DNA of 64,000 nt from Burkholderiales bacterium (GTDB lineage: Bacteria; Pseudomonadota; Gammaproteobacteria; Burkholderiales; Burkholderiaceae_F). Positions 18,966 to 29,782 of this stretch are shown piece after piece; the stretch's first letter is position 1, and the number at the start of each line of letters is the position of its first letter. The stretch covers positions 310,001-374,000 of the forward strand of contig JADCGS010000001.1 in the NCBI GenBank assembly GCA_020248865.1. The letters run 5' to 3'. The notes under the pieces were generated by a model that saw only the letters and a program-made list of their open reading frames with translations, did no database searches and was not told the origin of the DNA. The position numbers and the translations under genes were made by a program.

Positions 18966-20165
18966 TCAGAGAGCGATCGGCGCGGCGGGCTGATCGCAAT
19001 GACGATCGCTCAGATCATGCTCGCCTGCGTCGGCTGCTTGACTGCGCGCCGAGCGAACCTGCTGGGCGATCGCTTTGCGCAGGGCGTCGATCCCCTGACC
19101 CGTGGCCGCGCTCACAAATACCCTTGGGATCGTAGCATGCGGCCCCTCTGCCACAGCAGGCACGGCGTCGAGCAGGTCGGCCTTGTTGAACACCCGCAGT
19201 AGCGGCACGCCGCCGGCGCCGATCTCTTGCAAAACGTGTTCGACTTCGTCCATTTGCGCCTCACGCGCCGGACTGGCGGCATCGACGACGTGCAGCAGCA
19301 GGTCCGCCTCCACCGTTTCTTCCAGAGTGGACTTGAAGGCCTCGACCACGGCATGGGGAAGGCCGCGGATAAACCCTACCGTGTCCGACAACACGACCTC
19401 GACGTCCGGCGCGACAAAGCAACGACGCGAGGTGGTGTCGAGGGTGGCAAACAACTGATCGGCCGCATAGGTGCCGGCCCGGGTCAGCGCGTTGAACAAG
19501 GTCGACTTGCCGGCGTTGGTATAGCCGACCAGCGAGACCGAAAAGACGTCGCGCCGGGCACGCGAACGCCGCTGGGTGCGGCGCTGCCTGCTCAAGGTCT
19601 TGAGCCGCTCGCGCAGCAACTTGACCCGCGCAGAGATCATCCGCCGGTCGAGTTCGATCTGCTTTTCGCCCGGGCCGCCGGTCTTGCTCAGACCGCCGCG
19701 CTGGCGCTCGAGGTGGGTCCAGCCACGGACCAGCCGGGTCGCCAAGTACTCCAGTTGCGCCAGTTCGACCTGCAACTTGCCCTCCCGGCTCTTGGCCCGG
19801 CGGGCAAAGATATCGAGGATCAGGTTGGAGCGGTCGAGCACCGGCACTTTGAGCACCTGCTCGAGGTTGCGCTGCTGCGCCGGGGAAAGGGCCACGTCGA
19901 ACAACACGACGCCGGCGTCGAGCAGCCTGAGTTGCGCCTCGATCTCCTCGGCCTTGCCGGCGCCTACGAACAAACGCGGATCCGGCCGGTCGCGACGAGC
20001 GCCGATGGCCCCACGCACGGTGTAGCCGGCGGACTCGGCCAGTTGCTGCAGTTCATCGAGGGCGTCGCGGCTGGCGCCGGGGACGCAGCGCCCGACCGTG
20101 ACGCTGACCAGCAGCGCCTGTTCGGTCGACTGGGCGCGCGCCGCCTCAACCTGGAAGACGGTCAG
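18966..20165 (-). CDS. hflX: GTPase HflX, apparently starting at CTG
   Basis: A ribosome-associated GTPase that splits stalled or hibernating ribosomes. The GTPase P-loop is GYTNAGKS (214-221 in the numbering used), with [10 protein letters not shown] and NKAD downstream; the N-terminal domain has [10 protein letters not shown] and [23 protein letters not shown]. The first ATG/GTG/TTG in frame is at 20018, which would remove about 49 residues including the family-conserved segment resembling [11 protein letters not shown] and [12 protein letters not shown]. Upstream the frame contains no ATG, GTG or TTG before an in-frame stop inside hfq. The best site is CTG at 20165: it overlaps the hfq stop as CTGA and has GGAG eight bases upstream. 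That gives 399 residues. Confidence 0.88.
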   Translation of the reverse strand: MTVFQVEAARAQSTEQALLVSVTVGRCVPGASRDALDELQQLAESAGYTVRGAIGARRDRPDPRLFVGAGKAEEIEAQLRLLDAGVVLFDVALSPAQQRNLEQVLKVPVLDRSNLILDIFARRAKSREGKLQVELAQLEYLATRLVRGWTHLERQRGGLSKTGGPGEKQIELDRRMISARVKLLRERLKTLSRQRRTQRRSRARRDVFSVSLVGYTNAGKSTLFNALTRAGTYAADQLFATLDTTSRRCFVAPDVEVVLSDTVGFIRGLPHAVVEAFKSTLEETVEADLLLHVVDAASPAREAQMDEVEHVLQEIGAGGVPLLRVFNKADLLDAVPAVAEGPHATIPRVFVSAATGQGIDALRKAIAQQVRSARSQAADAGEHDLSDRHCDQPAAPIAL

Positions 20166-20395
20166 CTGGAAGACTCCGTGTTGAGGTTGACCGGCCGCGC
20201 CGGCACGACAGTGGAAATCGCATGCTTGTAGACCATCTGCGTCACCGTGTTGCGCAGCAAGACGACGTACTGGTCGAACGACTCGATCTGGCCCTGCAGC
20301 TTGATGCCATTGACCAGGTAGATCGATACCGGCACGTGCTCCTTACGCAGCGCGTTGAGGAACGGGTCTTGTAGAAGTTGCCCTTTACTGCTCAT
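20162..20395 (-). CDS. hfq: RNA chaperone Hfq
   Basis: A 77-residue Sm-like protein forming hexamers that pair small RNAs with mRNAs. Sm1 and Sm2 motifs are clear: [39 protein letters not shown] and the YKHAIST signature. The C-terminal tail is short and acidic/Ser-rich. It sits between der and hflX, the usual place in beta-proteobacteria. Its stop codon overlaps the proposed CTG start of hflX. Confidence 0.98.
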   Translation of the reverse strand: MSSKGQLLQDPFLNALRKEHVPVSIYLVNGIKLQGQIESFDQYVVLLRNTVTQMVYKHAISTVVPARPVNLNTESSS

Positions 20396-20562
20396 TGTCT
20401 ACTCCGGAAATGTTCACCGCAGCGCTCAAAGGCGCACTGCGATCGCTGCCGGCCGGCCGCCCGAGGCACGCCAGCGAAACCTTAGATGGGCTAGTCGGAA
20501 GAAAATTCAATTTAGCGGAAAAGGTCAGGGCACGCCATCGTGCCCCCGGTCCGTCGGGCGGC

Positions 20563-21915
20563 TCAGCGTGCCCGCCGGCGATCGTCGGCGTAGGGATTCG
20601 TACTGGTACGGAACTCGATGCGCAACGGCGTTCCGGCCAGGTCGAACAGCTCGCGAAACCAGCCTTCGAGGTAGCGGCGATAGCCATCGCTCACGTGCGC
20701 CAGCGCGTTGCCATGGACGACGACCACGGGCGGGTTGTGTCCCCCCTGGTGCGCATAGCGCATCTTGGGGCGACCGCGGCCAGCCCGCGGGGGCGGCTGC
20801 CGCTCAACCGCCGCCTGCAGCGCACGGGTGAGCTTGGGCGTGGGCAGCTTGGCAAAGGCGGCGCGGTGGGCGGCGGACACCGACCGCATGACCGCACCCA
20901 GACCCGTGCCCTTGCGGGCCGAGATGAAGTGCATGCGCGCCCAGCGCAGGAAATGCAGCTTGTGGTCCAGTTCGCGCTTGATCAGGCTGCGATGGTACTC
21001 GTCCAGCCCGTCCCACTTGTTGACCGCCACCACCAGCGCGCGGCCCGACTCGAGGATGTAGCCGGCGATGTGCGCGTCCTGTTCGGCGATCTCGGCGGCA
21101 CCGTCGAGCAGCAACACCGCCACGTTGCAGGCATCGATCGCCTGAAGCGTCTTGACCACCGAGAACTTCTCGATCGACTCGAACACCTTGCCCTTGCGAC
21201 GGATGCCGGCCGTATCGACCAGCTGAAACTGCTGCCCGCCGTACTCGAAGTCCACCGCGATCGCATCGCGCGTCGTGCCGGGCTGGTCGAAGGCGATCAG
21301 CCGCTGCTCGCCCAGCAATGCGTTCACGAAAGTCGACTTGCCGACGTTGGGTCGCCCGACGATGGCAACCTTAATCCGGTGGCCCGTCTGACCCTCGGTG
21401 GGCGCGTCGCGCGCGTCGACCGGCGGCGGAAACGGCGCCAGCACCTCGCCCATCAGGTCCGCCACGCCGTCCCCATGCGCGGCCGAGACCGGGTTCGGAT
21501 GGCCCAGTCCCAGCTCATAGAACTCGGCAACGGCCTCGGGCGGCAGACCCTCGGACTTGTTGACGGCCATGACCGGACGCTTGCCGGCGATCCGCAGCCG
21601 CTCGGCAATGCGCCGATCCTGCGGCGTCAGGCCATCGCGCGCATCGAGCACGAAGACGACGACATCGCTCTCGGCGATCGCGGCTTCGGCCTGTGCGGCC
21701 ATTTCCTTGACCAGGCCCTCGGCGGCCACCGGCTCGAAGCCACCGGTGTCGATAACGATGTAGGGCACGGGGCCGATGCGCCCCTCGCCGTAGTGGCGAT
21801 CACGCGTCAGCCCTGGGAAGTCCGCCACCAGCGCCGCCCGCGAACGGGTCAGCCGGTTGAACAGGGTCGACTTGCCGACGTTGGGCCGGCCGACCAGGGC
21901 GACAATCGGTTTCAT
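20563..21915 (-). CDS. der: Ribosome biogenesis GTPase Der (EngA)
   Basis: A 450-residue protein with two tandem GTPase domains and a KH-like C-terminal domain, needed for 50S subunit maturation. P-loops are GRPNVGKS at 9-16 and again at 187-194; G3/G4 motifs DTGG, NKSEG and [14 protein letters not shown] are present. The C-terminal domain ends with [20 protein letters not shown], typical. An 18-residue upstream extension into the bamB gap is rejected. It follows bamB by 19 bases and precedes hfq by 167 bases. Confidence 0.97.
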   Translation of the reverse strand: MKPIVALVGRPNVGKSTLFNRLTRSRAALVADFPGLTRDRHYGEGRIGPVPYIVIDTGGFEPVAAEGLVKEMAAQAEAAIAESDVVVFVLDARDGLTPQDRRIAERLRIAGKRPVMAVNKSEGLPPEAVAEFYELGLGHPNPVSAAHGDGVADLMGEVLAPFPPPVDARDAPTEGQTGHRIKVAIVGRPNVGKSTFVNALLGEQRLIAFDQPGTTRDAIAVDFEYGGQQFQLVDTAGIRRKGKVFESIEKFSVVKTLQAIDACNVAVLLLDGAAEIAEQDAHIAGYILESGRALVVAVNKWDGLDEYHRSLIKRELDHKLHFLRWARMHFISARKGTGLGAVMRSVSAAHRAAFAKLPTPKLTRALQAAVERQPPPRAGRGRPKMRYAHQGGHNPPVVVVHGNALAHVSDGYRRYLEGWFRELFDLAGTPLRIEFRTSTNPYADDRRRAR

Positions 21916-21934
21916 GCCCGCGGCCGGCTGGAAG

Positions 21935-23089
21935 CTAGCGATCGAGGTCAACCCGCGCCAGCGTGCCATCCTGGGTCAGGATGATGACGCTGCCCGCCCA
22001 GAGCGCGGGCGGCGCGACGATGGCACTGCTGTCGGGCCGCAAGCGGGCTGCGAATTCGCCGGACTCGGGCCGTAGAAAGTGCAGGTAGCCCCGCCCGTCG
22101 CCGACGACCACCGCCTGCGGCAGCACGCCGGGTGACGACAGGCCGCGGTGGGACAGCCCGGTGTTGCGCCACACGCTGGCGCCGGTGCTACGCGCATGCG
22201 CCACCACCGCATCCGTGCCATCGACCCCGTAGACGTTGCGCTCGTCCATGGCAACGCCGGCGCCGGCGGGCACATCGCGCGCCCACCGCAGGTTGCCGTT
22301 GCCGTTATCGACGCAGGTGAGGCGGCCTTGATAGGCGGCCGCACAGAGGTCGCGCCCGGCGACAGCGAGCGTGCCGACTACATCGGTCAGGCGCTCGACC
22401 TCGGTGGTACCACGCGGCTCCGCGACGGTCGCCTCCCAGCGTGCGGCGCCGTTGGACAGCGACAGGGCTACCACGCGCCCGCCCGGCAACGGCACGACCA
22501 CGCTGTCGCCCGCGAACGCCATGGCACTGGGCGCCCGCAGCGTCAACGGCGGTGTCGCGCGCGAAAAGGTCCAGCGCCGCTTGCCGCTGTCGGCCTCGAA
22601 GGCGTTGACGCGGTGATCGGTGGAGCGGACGATCACCAGGCCCCGCCCCACCAGCGGCGGCGATCGAACGTCGCTCGTGACCTGCGCGCGCCATAAGGGC
22701 TTGCCGTCGGCACCGAAGGCCAGCACTTCGCCGCGGGGCGTACCAACCGCCACCACGAAGCCGTCCGACCCCACGCCTGAGGTCAACGGGGTGCCGGCGC
22801 TGATGCGCCAGGCGACCTGGCCGTTGTCGGGAGCCACGCGCACGATGCTGCCGTCGCCGGCGGCCGCATAGACGGCGTTGTCCAGGACCGCGGGCTTCAG
22901 CGGGGCCCCACGCGCCGCGCCGACCGCTACGGTCCAGGCGGTGCGCGGACTCAGCGTCGCCTTGAAGTCGCGCAGTTCGGCCGGCTTGGGACGGTTGCTG
23001 GAGGACGAACAGCCCGCCGCAAGCAACGCGAGGAGCACCGCGGCGAGCACGGCATGGCGCCGGCCGGGCGTGAGGATCGGGAAGTTCAC
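21935..23089 (-). CDS. bamB: Outer membrane assembly lipoprotein BamB
   Basis: A 384-residue beta-propeller lipoprotein of the BAM complex that inserts beta-barrel proteins. The signal peptide ends in the lipobox LLAAGC (Cys about residue 27), so the mature protein is lipidated in the outer membrane's inner leaflet. PQQ-like propeller repeats recur, for example [29 protein letters not shown] and [10 protein letters not shown] start at GTG (23089), which gives the signal peptide directly; the longer frame overlaps the upstream gene. It follows the YfgM-like gene by 16 bases, a common pairing. Confidence 0.94.
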   Translation of the reverse strand: MNFPILTPGRRHAVLAAVLLALLAAGCSSSSNRPKPAELRDFKATLSPRTAWTVAVGAARGAPLKPAVLDNAVYAAAGDGSIVRVAPDNGQVAWRISAGTPLTSGVGSDGFVVAVGTPRGEVLAFGADGKPLWRAQVTSDVRSPPLVGRGLVIVRSTDHRVNAFEADSGKRRWTFSRATPPLTLRAPSAMAFAGDSVVVPLPGGRVVALSLSNGAARWEATVAEPRGTTEVERLTDVVGTLAVAGRDLCAAAYQGRLTCVDNGNGNLRWARDVPAGAGVAMDERNVYGVDGTDAVVAHARSTGASVWRNTGLSHRGLSSPGVLPQAVVVGDGRGYLHFLRPESGEFAARLRPDSSAIVAPPALWAGSVIILTQDGTLARVDLDR

Positions 23090-23105
23090 GGGCGCCTTCT
23101 TGGGT

Positions 23106-23747
23106 TCAGGACGCGGCCGCAGCCGGCAGCGAATCGAGCTTGAGCTGGATGATGTTGCGCAGCGGGTGCTGCGCGTCGGCCTTGACGAGCGCCTGCTGCC
23201 AGGCGGCGCGGGCCTCCGCGCTCTTGCCCTGCGCCAGCAGGATGTCGCCGCGGCGGTCGGCAAAGGTCGTGGCATGTGCGTCGGGTACTTCGCCGGTCAC
23301 CAGCCCGAGGGCCTCGTCGAAGGCCTTCTCGTCCAGCAGCACCCCGGCCAGGCGGACCCGCGCCACGAGGGTGAATTCCTCGTGGCCCGACCGGTCGATC
23401 ACCCAGCGCAGCTGCGCCTTGGCACCCGCGACATCATTGGCGTCGTGGTGGGACCGGGCCGCATGCAGCGCAGCCATGGCGGCATACACCGTGCGCGGGT
23501 GGCGTTCCACCAGCGCGCCGGCCAGCTCCTTCACGCGCGCCGCATTGTTGCCGTTCAGCGCAGTCTTCATCTCGTCATACAGCACCGCAGCCTGACCGGC
23601 CTCACGGCGCTCGTACCAGCCCCAGCCGTTGTACGCCGCGATCGCCAGCAGCACCGCCGTGACCGCGGTGAGGATGAAGTTGCCGTACTTATCCCACCAC
23701 GCCTTGATGGAGGCGAGCTGTTCCTGCTCTTGGAGGTCGTATGCCAT
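23106..23747 (-). CDS. YfgM-like tetratricopeptide membrane protein
   Basis: A 213-residue protein of the YfgM family (DUF2133-type) with a cytoplasmic N-terminus, one membrane helix (FILTAVTAVLLAIAAYNGWGW) and a periplasmic TPR region of about four repeats. In E. coli YfgM associates with PpiD and SecYEG and affects envelope stress. The N-terminal MAYDLQEQEQLASIKAWWDKYG motif is strongly diagnostic. It sits between hisS and bamB as in most proteobacteria. Confidence 0.9.
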   Translation of the reverse strand: MAYDLQEQEQLASIKAWWDKYGNFILTAVTAVLLAIAAYNGWGWYERREAGQAAVLYDEMKTALNGNNAARVKELAGALVERHPRTVYAAMAALHAARSHHDANDVAGAKAQLRWVIDRSGHEEFTLVARVRLAGVLLDEKAFDEALGLVTGEVPDAHATTFADRRGDILLAQGKSAEARAAWQQALVKADAQHPLRNIIQLKLDSLPAAAAS

Positions 23748-23767
23748 CGTGCTCCTGCCGGTATCTG

Positions 23768-25081
23768 CTACTCGTCCTGTTCCGCCTCGGCCACCAGCGC
23801 GTCCACCAGCGCCTCACCCAGCTGCGGCAGCGGCACCAGCGCCTGCTCCGCGTACCGCCGGGCGCCGGGGCGCAGCGCCTTGACCGCCGCTGTGCCCTGT
23901 TCCAGTTCCGACTGGCCGACGATCACAGCGTACTGCGCACCGCTGGCGTCGGCCTTCTTCATCTGCGACCTCATGCTCGCCTCGCCGGCGTGCAGTTGCA
24001 CGTCGAGACCGGCGTCGCGCAGCGCCTCGGCCACCTGGAAGGCGCGCGGCTGGGTCGCGCCGCCCTGGTGCAGCACGTAGACGTCAACCGCCGCCGGCAC
24101 CACCGGCAGGCCGGCGGCGCGGATCAGCTCGACGACGCGCTCGATGCCCATGCCGAAGCCGATGCCCGGCGTCGGCCTGCCGCCCATGCGCTCGATCAGC
24201 GGGTCGTAGCGCCCGCCGCCGCACAGGGTGCCCTGGGCGCCGAGCGCGTCGGTGATCCACTCGAACACCGTGAGGTTGTAGTAATCGAGTCCGCGCACCA
24301 TGCGAGGGTTGATGGTGAACTCGACCCCGGCCACCCGCAGCAGCGCCTGCACGCCCTCGAAATGGGCGCGCGAGGCTGCGCCCAGGTAGTCCGTGATGCG
24401 CGGTGCGCCGGTTACCACCTCGGCCAGCGCCGGATTCTTGCTGTCGAGGATGCGCAGCGGATTGCGGTGCAGCCGGCGCCGCGCCTCGTCGTCCAGTTGC
24501 GCCTCGTGGCGCGTCAGGTACGCCACCAGGTCCAGACGGTGACGCGCCCGCTCGTCGGGCTGCCCCAGGCAATTGAGCTCGAGCCGCACGCGGCCTGCCT
24601 GCTCGATGCCCAGGATCTTCCACAGCCGCGCCAGCATGACGATCAGTTCGGCATCGATGTCCGGCCCGGCAAAGCCCACCGCCTCGACGTTGACCTGATG
24701 GAACTGACGGTAGCGCCCGCGTTGCGGCCGCTCGTGGCGGAACAATGGCCCCATCGACCACAGCCGCCGCGGCGCCTCGTAGGTAAGGTTGTGCTCGACG
24801 ATCGCGCGCATCACCCCGGCGGTGAATTCCGGCCGCAACGTGAGTTGCTCGCCGTTGAGCCTGTCCTCGAAGGAGTACATCTCCTTCTCGACGATGTCGG
24901 TGACCTCGCCGATGCTCTTGACGAACAGCTCGGTGGGCTCGACGATCGGCGTGCGGATCTGCTGGTAGCCGTAGCTGCGCAACCAGTCGATTACCCGCGC
25001 CTCGAACCACTCCCACAGCGGCGCGTCCGCAGGCAACAGATCGTTCATGCCGCGCACGGCGGCGAGCTTCCGGTTCGACAT
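23768..25081 (-). CDS. hisS: Histidyl-tRNA synthetase
   Basis: A 437-residue class II synthetase charging tRNA-His. Motifs: the ARGMNDLLP-type start ([14 protein letters not shown]), motif 2 region [16 protein letters not shown], the histidine-specific [14 protein letters not shown] and motif 3 [12 protein letters not shown]. The C-terminal anticodon-binding domain has [23 protein letters not shown]. The start [14 protein letters not shown] is chosen over an out-of-family longer frame that reaches into ispG. ispG ends five bases upstream, so the two are probably co-transcribed. Confidence 0.97.
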   Translation of the reverse strand: MSNRKLAAVRGMNDLLPADAPLWEWFEARVIDWLRSYGYQQIRTPIVEPTELFVKSIGEVTDIVEKEMYSFEDRLNGEQLTLRPEFTAGVMRAIVEHNLTYEAPRRLWSMGPLFRHERPQRGRYRQFHQVNVEAVGFAGPDIDAELIVMLARLWKILGIEQAGRVRLELNCLGQPDERARHRLDLVAYLTRHEAQLDDEARRRLHRNPLRILDSKNPALAEVVTGAPRITDYLGAASRAHFEGVQALLRVAGVEFTINPRMVRGLDYYNLTVFEWITDALGAQGTLCGGGRYDPLIERMGGRPTPGIGFGMGIERVVELIRAAGLPVVPAAVDVYVLHQGGATQPRAFQVAEALRDAGLDVQLHAGEASMRSQMKKADASGAQYAVIVGQSELEQGTAAVKALRPGARRYAEQALVPLPQLGEALVDALVAEAEQDE

Positions 25082-25086
25082 GGCGC

Positions 25087-26364
25087 TCAGGCGGACGCGC
25101 GCGCGTAGCGGCGCCTCACATAGTCCTCGACGATCGCCTGGAACTCCTCGGCGATCCGCTCGCCCTTCAGGGTGACGGTGCGCTCGCCGTCGACGAAGAC
25201 GGGAGCCACCGGCGCCTCGCCGGAGCCCGGCAGGCTGATGCCGATGTTGGCATGCTTGCTCTCTCCGGGGCCGTTGACCACGCAGCCCATGACCGCCACG
25301 TTCATCGCTTCCACCCCCGGGAACTCGTCGCGCCAGCCGGGCATCTGCTCGCGCAGGTAGCCTTCGATCTTCTGCGCCAGTTCCTGGAAGAAGGTGCTGG
25401 TCGTGCGGCCGCAGCCGGGGCAAGCGATCACCAGCGGGGTGAAGGCGCGCAGGCCCATGGTCTGCAGGATCTGCTGGGCCACCTCGACCTCCCGCGTGCG
25501 CGGCTCGCCCGGCGCCGGCGTCAGCGACACGCGGATGGTGTCGCCGATGCCCTCCTGCAGCAGCACAGCCAGCGCTGCGGTCGAGGCGACGATGCCCTTG
25601 CTGCCCATGCCAGCCTCGGTGAGCCCGAGGTGCAACGGATAGTCGCAGCGGCGCGAGAGCTCGCGGTAGACCGCGATCAGATCCTGCACGCCGCTCACCT
25701 TCGCCGATAGGACGATCATGTCGCCGCCCAGTCCGAGCTCCTCGGCGCGCCGCGCGTTCTCGATGGCCGAGCGCACCAGCGCCTCGCGCAGCACCGCATT
25801 GGCCACCCACGGCTGCGCGCGCTGAGCGTTCTCGTCCATCATCCGCGCCAGCAACTCCTGGTCGAGCGAGCCCCAGTTGACGCCGATGCGCACCGGCTTG
25901 CCGTGGCGTGCGGCGATCTCGATCATCTGCGCGAAGTTGTCCTCGCGCCGCGTGCCCCGGCCGATGTTGCCGGGGTTGATGCGATAGGCCGACAGCGACT
26001 GGGCGCAGCCGGGGTACTCGGCCAGCAGCTTGTGGCCGTTGTAGTGGAAGTCGCCCACCAGGGGCACGTCCACGCCCATCCGGTCGAGCTGGGCGCGAAT
26101 GGCCTCCACCTCGGCCGCGGCCTCGGGCGAGTTGACCGTGATGCGAACCACCTCGCTGCCGGCCTGGGCCAGAGCTTTGATCTGGATGGCCGTGGCGACC
26201 GCGTCGGCGGTGTCGGTGTTGGTCATCGACTGCACCATGACCGGCGCACTACCCCCCAGGCGCACGACCCGGCTGCCCCAGCGCAAGGCCACCTGCTGCG
26301 TCTGGCGGCGCGGCGCAGGCCCGACGGCGGCGGGCAGGCAGGCGAAGTCGATCGGCTGGATCAT
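25087..26364 (-). CDS. ispG: 4-hydroxy-3-methylbut-2-en-1-yl diphosphate synthase (flavodoxin)
   Basis: A 425-residue [4Fe-4S] enzyme converting MEcPP to HMBPP in the MEP isoprenoid pathway. The TIM-barrel N-terminal part holds [13 protein letters not shown] and [12 protein letters not shown]-terminal cluster ligands are in CPGCGRTTS and [10 protein letters not shown], giving the three expected cysteines. The protein lies within the longer beta-proteobacterial form, with an insertion before the cluster domain. It is followed by hisS and preceded by a RodZ-like gene, the standard order. Confidence 0.97.
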   Translation of the reverse strand: MIQPIDFACLPAAVGPAPRRQTQQVALRWGSRVVRLGGSAPVMVQSMTNTDTADAVATAIQIKALAQAGSEVVRITVNSPEAAAEVEAIRAQLDRMGVDVPLVGDFHYNGHKLLAEYPGCAQSLSAYRINPGNIGRGTRREDNFAQMIEIAARHGKPVRIGVNWGSLDQELLARMMDENAQRAQPWVANAVLREALVRSAIENARRAEELGLGGDMIVLSAKVSGVQDLIAVYRELSRRCDYPLHLGLTEAGMGSKGIVASTAALAVLLQEGIGDTIRVSLTPAPGEPRTREVEVAQQILQTMGLRAFTPLVIACPGCGRTTSTFFQELAQKIEGYLREQMPGWRDEFPGVEAMNVAVMGCVVNGPGESKHANIGISLPGSGEAPVAPVFVDGERTVTLKGERIAEEFQAIVEDYVRRRYARASA

Positions 26365-26413
26365 CGCGGACCTAATCGGGTCAGTCGGTCTTCATGCGGG
26401 CACGCAGCGGTCG

Positions 26414-27310
26414 TCACTCGATCGTCAGCCGAGCCACGCCGCTGCGCGTGTAAGGTGCAAGATCCACCACCTGGCCACGGTACTCGAGCCGCACCGACGC
26501 GGCGTTGCCGACGATCAGCCGAAGGGGCGGCGCCGCGAGCAGCCGATGCTCGGAGCGTGCCTCGGTCAGCCCCGAATGGATCACCTGGCCCTCGTTGCCT
26601 TGCAGGACCTCGATCCAGGACGGCTGCTCGCCAATCGAAATTCGCAGCAGCGGCGCCGTCGCGGGCGCGGCAGCCGGCGGGAAAGCTGCCGTGGCGGCTG
26701 CCTCGGCCGCCGGCTGCGCGGAAACGTGGCCACCGGGCGGTGGCCCGCTGGCGACCACCGCCGGCGCTGCCGAGGCCGACGGGCTGGCGGGAGCCGGGAC
26801 CGCGGCGGAAACGACCAGTGGAGCAGCCGCGCGCTGCGACGCGAACCAGCCGATGGCAGCGAGCGCCATCAAGGCGGCGACCGATCCGAGCACGACGACC
26901 TGGCGGGACAGCCGTTCGCGCCGGGCGTTGCGCAAGACCGACGACGTGCCGCCACCGATGGCGCGCAGGTCCGGTAGCGGGCCGAACCGTACGTCGAGCG
27001 CGGCAAGCAGGGGCCCCGGATCGACCTGCACTTCCTTAGCGAAATTGCGGATGAAGCCGCGTAGAAAAGTCCCTGCGGGCAGCGACTCCAGTTGCTCGGC
27101 CTCGATCGCGGCGATCTGGCGCGGATGCAGCCGCAGTCGGCTTGCCACATCCGCCTGCGACAAGCCAAGTGCCTCGCGAGCGGCCGCCAGTGGCGACCCG
27201 AAGGCCGCCGCTGGCGCTGTCTGCAGCGGGGGCTCCGGCGCAGCTGCGGCTGCTGGCGGTTCGGCTCTCGCCTCGGACGGCTCGACCGGCGCGGTCAGCC
27301 GGTCACTCAT
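26414..27310 (-). CDS. RodZ-like cytoskeletal protein (HTH, one membrane helix, DUF4115)
   Basis: A 298-residue bitopic protein. A cytoplasmic HTH domain of the Xre type (PLAAAREALGLSQADVASRLRLHP and FLRGFIRNFAKEVQVDP) lies at about 38-105, a membrane helix at about 138-158 (VVVLGSVAALMALAAIGWFAS), then a Pro/Ala-rich linker and a C-terminal DUF4115 beta domain in the periplasm (SWIEVLQGNEGQVI). RodZ links MreB to the elongasome and helps hold rod shape. The gene overlaps pilW by eight bases. The family assignment is clear; how far the cell-shape role applies here is inferred. Confidence 0.87.
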   Translation of the reverse strand: MSDRLTAPVEPSEARAEPPAAAAAPEPPLQTAPAAAFGSPLAAAREALGLSQADVASRLRLHPRQIAAIEAEQLESLPAGTFLRGFIRNFAKEVQVDPGPLLAALDVRFGPLPDLRAIGGGTSSVLRNARRERLSRQVVVLGSVAALMALAAIGWFASQRAAAPLVVSAAVPAPASPSASAAPAVVASGPPPGGHVSAQPAAEAAATAAFPPAAAPATAPLLRISIGEQPSWIEVLQGNEGQVIHSGLTEARSEHRLLAAPPLRLIVGNAASVRLEYRGQVVDLAPYTRSGVARLTIE

Positions 27311-28088
27311 CGAACGCTCCGCGCCGCAACAGGGCCGCCTCCGGCGAGTTGGGAAAGCGGCTGCGCAGGATCTCTGCGTACTGCCGCTCGCCGCGCAAAT
27401 CGCCCTGGGCGCGCATCAGGCGCAGCCCGAGCCAGGCCACTTCCGCCGTCTGGCCGACGTCCCGCTCCACCAGGCCGAAGTAGAAGCTGGCCCGATCATT
27501 CTGCCGGGTGGCGAGGTAAAGCCGGGCCAGCTGAAACTTGACCACCGGGTTGCCAGCATCGATCTCGAAGGATCGACGCAGGTAGGACTCGGCACCTTTG
27601 AAGTCGCGCTCCTGCAGGAGGCAGGTGCCGGCGTTCTGCAGCGCCAGCGACGGGGTGGCGTAGAGCTTGTTAGCGGCAGCCCGGTCGAAGTGCTCGATCG
27701 CAGACTTCTGGCGCCCGGTACGACACAGGAACCAGCCGTAGTTGTTGTTGATCTCCGGGTCATCGGGCTCAATGCGCAGCGCGCGGCCGAAGCTCGCCTC
27801 GGCATTGGTGCGGTCGTTCAGATCCATGTAGATGAGGCCGAGCATCGCGTGCGCCGCCGCCGAATTCGGGTTGGCCTGCAGCGCCCGCTGGGTCTCCTCG
27901 ATGGCGATCGGATACTGGCGCTGCGCGTAGTAGGTAGCAGCCAGCTGCAAACGGATCTGGGCACGCTTGACGGGATCGGCCTCGTTGACGTCGCGCGGCA
28001 CCGGCTGACCGTTGACGGTCGTGGTGGTCTGGCAGCCGGTCAGAGCCGCGAGGGCTGCCGCCAGCAGCAGGAACAGCGTCATGCGCAT
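27303..28088 (-). CDS. pilW: Type IV pilus biogenesis lipoprotein PilW/PilF (TPR)
   Basis: A 261-residue outer-membrane lipoprotein with a lipobox at LAALTGC near residue 19 and six or so tetratricopeptide repeats (ANPNSAAAHAMLGLIYMDLND, EPDDPEINNNYGWFLCRTG). In Pseudomonas and Neisseria the homologues help localise the PilQ secretin. Location between rlmN and rodZ is the usual one. Presence suggests type IV pili, but no other pilus gene is in the window. Confidence 0.9.
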   Translation of the reverse strand: MRMTLFLLLAAALAALTGCQTTTTVNGQPVPRDVNEADPVKRAQIRLQLAATYYAQRQYPIAIEETQRALQANPNSAAAHAMLGLIYMDLNDRTNAEASFGRALRIEPDDPEINNNYGWFLCRTGRQKSAIEHFDRAAANKLYATPSLALQNAGTCLLQERDFKGAESYLRRSFEIDAGNPVVKFQLARLYLATRQNDRASFYFGLVERDVGQTAEVAWLGLRLMRAQGDLRGERQYAEILRSRFPNSPEAALLRRGAFDE

Positions 28089-28100
28089 GAGCCCGTCCTC

Positions 28101-29219
28101 CTATGAGTCGACCGCCACCAGAGGCAGCAGCCGGCGCACGGCCCGCTGCGCCAGACGGGTGCGGTCCTGCACGTCGCCAGCCAGCTGGCCGCAGGCCGCG
28201 TCGATGTCATCGCCGCGCGTCTTGCGGATCGTGGTCACGAAGCCGGCATCCTGCAGTCGCAGAGCAAACGCGCGGATGCGTTCGGACGTCGAGCGCTTCA
28301 GACCCGAGCCCGGAAACGGATTGAACGGGATCAGGTTGAACTTGCAGGGCACGTCGGCCACCAGCGCGATCAGCTGGCGCGCCTGCGCGTCGCTGTCGTT
28401 CAAGCCGTCGAGCATCACGTACTCGAAAGTGATGAAGTCGCGCGGCGCAAAGGTGAGATAGCGTTGGCACGCGGCCAGCAGCTCGCGCAGCGGGTACTTG
28501 CGGTTCAGCGGCACCAGATTGTCGCGCAGTGCGTCGTTCGGGGCGTGCAGCGACACGGCCAGGGCCACCGGGCAGTCGTGCGCCAGCCGGTCCATCTGCG
28601 GCACCATCCCGCTGGTGGATAGCGTCACGCGCCGCCGCGACAAGCCGTATGCATCGTCGTCGAGCATCAGGCGCAGTGACCGCAGCGTGGCCTCGTAATT
28701 CTGCAGCGGCTCGCCCATGCCCATCAACACCACGTTGCTGATCACGCGCTCGTGCTCGGCAGTGATGCCGCGCGAGGCGCGCAACGCATGCTCGGCCCAC
28801 CAGAGCTGGCCGATGATCTCGGCCGTCGTCAGGTTGCGCGAGAAGCCCTGCTTGCCGGTGGAACAGAAGCGGCAGTTCACCGCACAACCGGCCTGCGTGG
28901 ACACGCACAGCGTGCCGCGTTCATCCTCGGGGATGAACACCGTCTCGATCGCATCGCCCTGCCCGACGTCCAGCAGCCACTTGCGGGTGCCGTCCTCGGA
29001 AATGGCGTCGCGGATCACCGCCGGGGCGCGCACCTGGGCCACGCTGTCGAGCTTGGACCGCAGGCTCTTGGCCAGGTCGGTCATCGCCTCGAACTGAGCG
29101 GCCCCGCGCCGATGCACCCAGCGCGTGAGCTGGCGTGCACGAAACGCCTTTTCTCCGAGCCCAGCGACCAAGGCCGCGACCTGCGCGGCATCGAGATCGA
29201 GTAGGTTGACCCGGTCCAC
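28101..29219 (-). CDS. rlmN: Dual-specificity 23S rRNA/tRNA adenine C2 methyltransferase RlmN
   Basis: A 372-residue radical-SAM enzyme making m2A2503 in 23S rRNA and m2A37 in some tRNAs. The cluster motif is C112-x3-C116-x2-C119 ([12 protein letters not shown]). The methyl-carrying Cys is in [14 protein letters not shown] near the C-terminus, and [11 protein letters not shown] and [20 protein letters not shown] match the radical-SAM fold. Length is typical. It lies between ndk and pilW with short gaps, so an ndk-rlmN-pilW transcription unit is likely. Confidence 0.97.
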   Translation of the reverse strand: MDRVNLLDLDAAQVAALVAGLGEKAFRARQLTRWVHRRGAAQFEAMTDLAKSLRSKLDSVAQVRAPAVIRDAISEDGTRKWLLDVGQGDAIETVFIPEDERGTLCVSTQAGCAVNCRFCSTGKQGFSRNLTTAEIIGQLWWAEHALRASRGITAEHERVISNVVLMGMGEPLQNYEATLRSLRLMLDDDAYGLSRRRVTLSTSGMVPQMDRLAHDCPVALAVSLHAPNDALRDNLVPLNRKYPLRELLAACQRYLTFAPRDFITFEYVMLDGLNDSDAQARQLIALVADVPCKFNLIPFNPFPGSGLKRSTSERIRAFALRLQDAGFVTTIRKTRGDDIDAACGQLAGDVQDRTRLAQRAVRRLLPLVAVDS

Positions 29220-29241
29220 GGCACCTCGTCGGCCCGCGCGT

Positions 29242-29667
29242 TCAGCGCGAATACACGTTCATCGACGGGAAGAAGAACGCCACCTCGACGAGGGCCGTCT
29301 CCGGCGCGTCCGAGCCATGCACGGCATTGGCGTCGATGCTGTCGGCGAAGTCGGCGCGGATCGTGCCCGGCGCGGCCTTCTTCGGATCGGTGGCGCCCAT
29401 CAGCTCGCGGTTCCTGGCGATGGCGCCCTCACCTTCGAGCACGCTCACCAGGATGGGACCGGACACCATGAAGTCCACCAGGTCCTTGAAAAACGGACGC
29501 GCCTTGTGGACGCCGTAGAAGGCCTCGGCCTCGGCGCGAGACAGGTGCATCATGCGGGCGGCGACGATCTTCAACCCCGCCTTCTCGAAACGCGAGAGGA
29601 TGGCGCCGATCGCGTTCTTGGCGACCGCATCGGGCTTGATGATGGAAAGGGTTCTTTCGATGGCCAT
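29242..29667 (-). CDS. ndk: Nucleoside diphosphate kinase
   Basis: A 141-residue enzyme balancing NTP and dNTP pools by a phospho-histidine intermediate. The start [18 protein letters not shown], the region [22 protein letters not shown] and the catalytic His in [15 protein letters not shown] are all canonical. A TGCC-AAAA-GGCA hairpin lies 15-20 bases before the ATG, overlapping the likely ribosome site. A much longer in-frame extension upstream is non-genic. Confidence 0.98.
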   Translation of the reverse strand: MAIERTLSIIKPDAVAKNAIGAILSRFEKAGLKIVAARMMHLSRAEAEAFYGVHKARPFFKDLVDFMVSGPILVSVLEGEGAIARNRELMGATDPKKAAPGTIRADFADSIDANAVHGSDAPETALVEVAFFFPSMNVYSR

Positions 29668-29782
29668 GTCGGATTGCCTTTTGGCATTGCTTGGAAAACG
29701 GTGCCGCCCCGGCAAAAAACCTATGTAAATGAAGAACTTGGGGCGTGCGACGAACCGGAGATGGTAGCACGCCGGCCCGGCT

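Noticed and set aside
16554-19202. An 882-codon plus-strand frame opposite hflC and hflK
   Set aside because: It is antisense to two conserved genes and has no recognisable domain.
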